Below are positions 62,230-64,000 of a DNA stretch of 64,000 nucleotides, in pieces. Positions within the stretch are counted from its first letter, which is position 1; the number at the start of each line of letters is the position of its first letter. Origin of the DNA: Lamellibrachia satsuma (lineage: Eukaryota > Annelida > Polychaeta > Sabellida > Siboglinidae); contig BSQZ01000013.1 of NCBI GenBank assembly GCA_033239005.1, positions 13,035,178 through 13,099,177 on the forward strand, written 5' to 3'. The notes under the pieces were generated by a model. It searched no databases, was not told the origin of the DNA, and was given only the letters and a program-made list of their open reading frames with translations. Made by a program: the position numbers and the translations under genes.

Positions 62230-62815
62230 GTCTATCGCTTCGAGGTTTACATGTTTCACTCTCTTCAAAATGTGTTCTCATAGTGTCTTTGTGCTTTTCC
62301 AGTTGGCTCAAAGATATTGGAGTATACCTAAGTGCTGCTTTTGGTAGTCTTTTTGATAGCACTCTCAGCACATGACCCAAGTACGTCCATCTCTTCTTCT
62401 GATGGTTGTCAAGACATACACCTGTTGACATTCTTCTGTTATTTCTTTGTTGGTTTTGTCAAGACATACTCCTGTTGACATTCTTCTCTTATTTCTTTGT
62501 TGGTTTTGTCAAGACATACACCTGTTGACATTCTTCTCTCATTTCTTTGTTGGTTTTGTCAAGACATACTCCTGTTGACATTCTTCTCTTATTTTTTTGT
62601 TGGTTTTGTCAACACATACACCTGTTGACATTCTTCTCTTATTTTTTTGTTGGTTTTGTGTCCTCACTAATGGATTCCTATTATCTTTCGGGAGCATTAG
62701 CTCGCAAAGATGTCTGTTTTTTATATTGCTCGTGCACACATGCAGCTTTCCAATCCATACATCAGCACTGAGATAGCAGTTCCATTGACAGTCTCGGGAG
62801 TTTTGATTTCCATAT
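62230..62815 (-). mobile_element. LINE C-terminal remnant carrying a minisatellite
   Basis: On the minus strand: AISVLMYGLES and RKIIGIH (the LLYG.E.W...LR.ILGI.W motif), then TNKKIREECQQ, then after the repeats KKRWTYLGHVLRVLSKRLPK, the usual RRW..LGH.LRM tail. Several stops. Confidence 0.65.
62410..62659. repeat. 50-bp minisatellite, five exact-length units
   Basis: Unit starts CAAGACATACTCCTGTTGAC at 62410, 62460, 62510, 62560 and 62610, few substitutions. On the minus strand one unit encodes TNKKIREECQQEYVLT. Confidence 0.92.
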
Positions 62816-63206
62816 GGTGGTGTCAAGGTAAGTGACGTTAAGCGATGGCGACATCGAGCAGTTATTGCGTGGGACGTCAAATCCTCTGTTAACCGGATGA
62901 GGGCGATGAGATAGACTTAAAGCGATAACGCCATTGAAAAGGTTGTGGCGTGGGCATTGTGGCCTTTCTACATGCCGAGTCCTACAGGTATTGCATCGTA
63001 GGCGTATGACCGCAATATAAATAGACCAATACAAAGGATAAACTCTGAACGGCCGGATCATTTAACAGTTTTGGCGAATACACTGTACAAATGTACACAA
63101 CATAGGTCCCTTACAAACTATATTATTTTTTTTTTACTTTTTTCGCCACTGTAATAATACAACAGGCGAACGTCAACCGTTTACGTCAGCATTACTCACT
63201 ATCCCC

Positions 63207-63374
63207 TGGCGCACTTCCGAAGACAGCCCTGCGCTGGCGCACTTCCGAAGACAGCCCTACGCTGGCGCACTTCCGAAGACAGCCCTACGCTGGCGCACTT
63301 CCGAAGACAGCCCTACGCTGGCGCACTTCCGAAGACAGCCCTACGCTGGAGCACTGCCGAAGACAGCCGTACGC
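63207..63374. repeat. 28-bp minisatellite, six units
   Basis: CTGGCGCACTTCCGAAGACA plus GCCCTACG repeated; last unit diverged. Confidence 0.9.
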
Positions 63375-63549
63375 TGGACAGCAGATGATTGAAGGAGACG
63401 GGGTAAGGAAACGTGGAGAAGAACCGTGACAACAGAGATGGTATCATGCAGCTTGACATGGGTCACCATCAACATGCAGGCTACGGGCCGACAGCAGTGA
63501 GTTGTTTTACAGTAAGACACGTACTTAGTAAGTAAGATCACACCCAAAG

Positions 63550-63705
63550 AGCTCATGGCGAGGACAGACCAGCACAACACCAGGAAGTGCACATGGATAG
63601 GACACACCCTCCGAAAACCAACCACCAATGTTGCGAGACAAGCCCTAGAGTGGAACCCCCGAGGAAAAAGAAAAAGGAGAACAGTAGCCGAGGAAATGAA
63701 GAAGC
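63550..63705 (+). mobile_element. RTE-like LINE C-terminal remnant
   Basis: Plus strand CTWIGHTLRKPTTNVARQAL then EWNPRGKRKRRTVAEEMKK, the same tail as the 36-kb element, running directly into the terminal minisatellite. Confidence 0.7.
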
Positions 63706-64000
63706 ATGGCACCATCTGGAAAGAAATGAAGAAAGCATGGCACCATCTGGAAAGAAATGAAGAAAGCATGGAACCATCTGGAAAGAAATGAAGAAGCATG
63801 GCACCATCTGGAAAGAAATGAAGAAGCATGGCACCATCTGGAAAGAAATGAAGAAGCATGGCACCATCTGGAAAGAAATGAAGAAAGCATGGAACCATCT
63901 GGAAAGAAATGAAGAAGCATGGCACCATCTGGAAAGAAATGAAGAAAGCATGGCACCATCTGGAAAGAAATGAAGAAAGCATGGAACCATCTGGAAAGAA
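63695..64000. repeat. 30/31-bp minisatellite reaching the window edge
   Basis: GCATGGCACCATCTGGAAAG plus AAATGAAGAA(A) at 63704, 63735, 63766, 63796, 63826, 63856, 63887, 63917, 63948 and 63979; spacing 30 or 31. Continues past the window. Confidence 0.93.

Noticed and set aside
63341..63990. Long minus-strand repetitive hydrophobic frames (FISFQMVPCF units)
   Set aside because: Antisense of the 30/31-bp minisatellite; the period lets several frames stay open.

Overview
The window looks like nuclear DNA of an invertebrate animal, probably marine. It is AT-rich, has short exons with canonical GT/AG splice sites, and carries many non-LTR retrotransposon tails, tRNA-derived SINEs, TTAA- and TA-flanked MITEs, microsatellites and minisatellites. 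The phylum cannot be settled from the sequence. There is no operon structure; the genes are spliced.

Region 1 (1-32.7 kb) is one large minus-strand gene of the PRRC2 (BAT2/proline-rich coiled-coil 2) family. I could place 34 consecutive coding exons, from the start codon at 29801 to a donor at 1087. Every junction keeps reading frame, giving 7,591 nt or about 2,530 codons. The C-terminal end lies off the left edge. A non-coding first exon is likely near 32.5-32.64 kb, next to a YY1-like site, with a divergent spliced plus-strand transcript starting nearby. Its introns hold two Tigger/pogo-like elements, two TTAA-flanked MITEs, SINEs, a four-copy 85-bp dispersed repeat, a BED zinc-finger fragment, and a possible nested small gene with an NRF1-type promoter (6.7-7.2 kb).

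Region 2 (32.7-43.3 kb) is gene-poor: non-LTR retrotransposon fragments, a decayed spliced gene fragment (35.1-35.7 kb), a SINE, GTATCTAGATAC-rich clusters and a MITE.

Region 3 (42.6-46.2 kb) is a von Hippel-Lindau (VHL) gene on the minus strand. Two coding exons give 174 aa with all the recognisable hydroxyproline-binding and elongin C-binding features. The intron position matches human intron 2, while the equivalent of human intron 1 is absent.

Region 4 (46.5-51.4 kb) is repeats: long (TA)n, (AC)n and (GTGC)n arrays and a decayed LINE.

Region 5 (51.5-53.9 kb) is the most unusual part. A predicted three-exon minus-strand gene (82 aa, unrecognised) has a TATA box, canonical splice sites and a poly(A) signal. 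It is fired from one arm of a ~370-bp inverted repeat whose other arm carries the same TATA box facing the opposite way.

Region 6 (54.2-64 kb) is mobile DNA: a decayed Ty3/gypsy LTR retrotransposon whose 5' LTR holds a SINE with an 11-bp target duplication, further LINE tails, and several minisatellites. Two of these (50-bp and 30/31-bp units) appear to have expanded from coding sequence at the 3' end of LINE reverse transcriptases.
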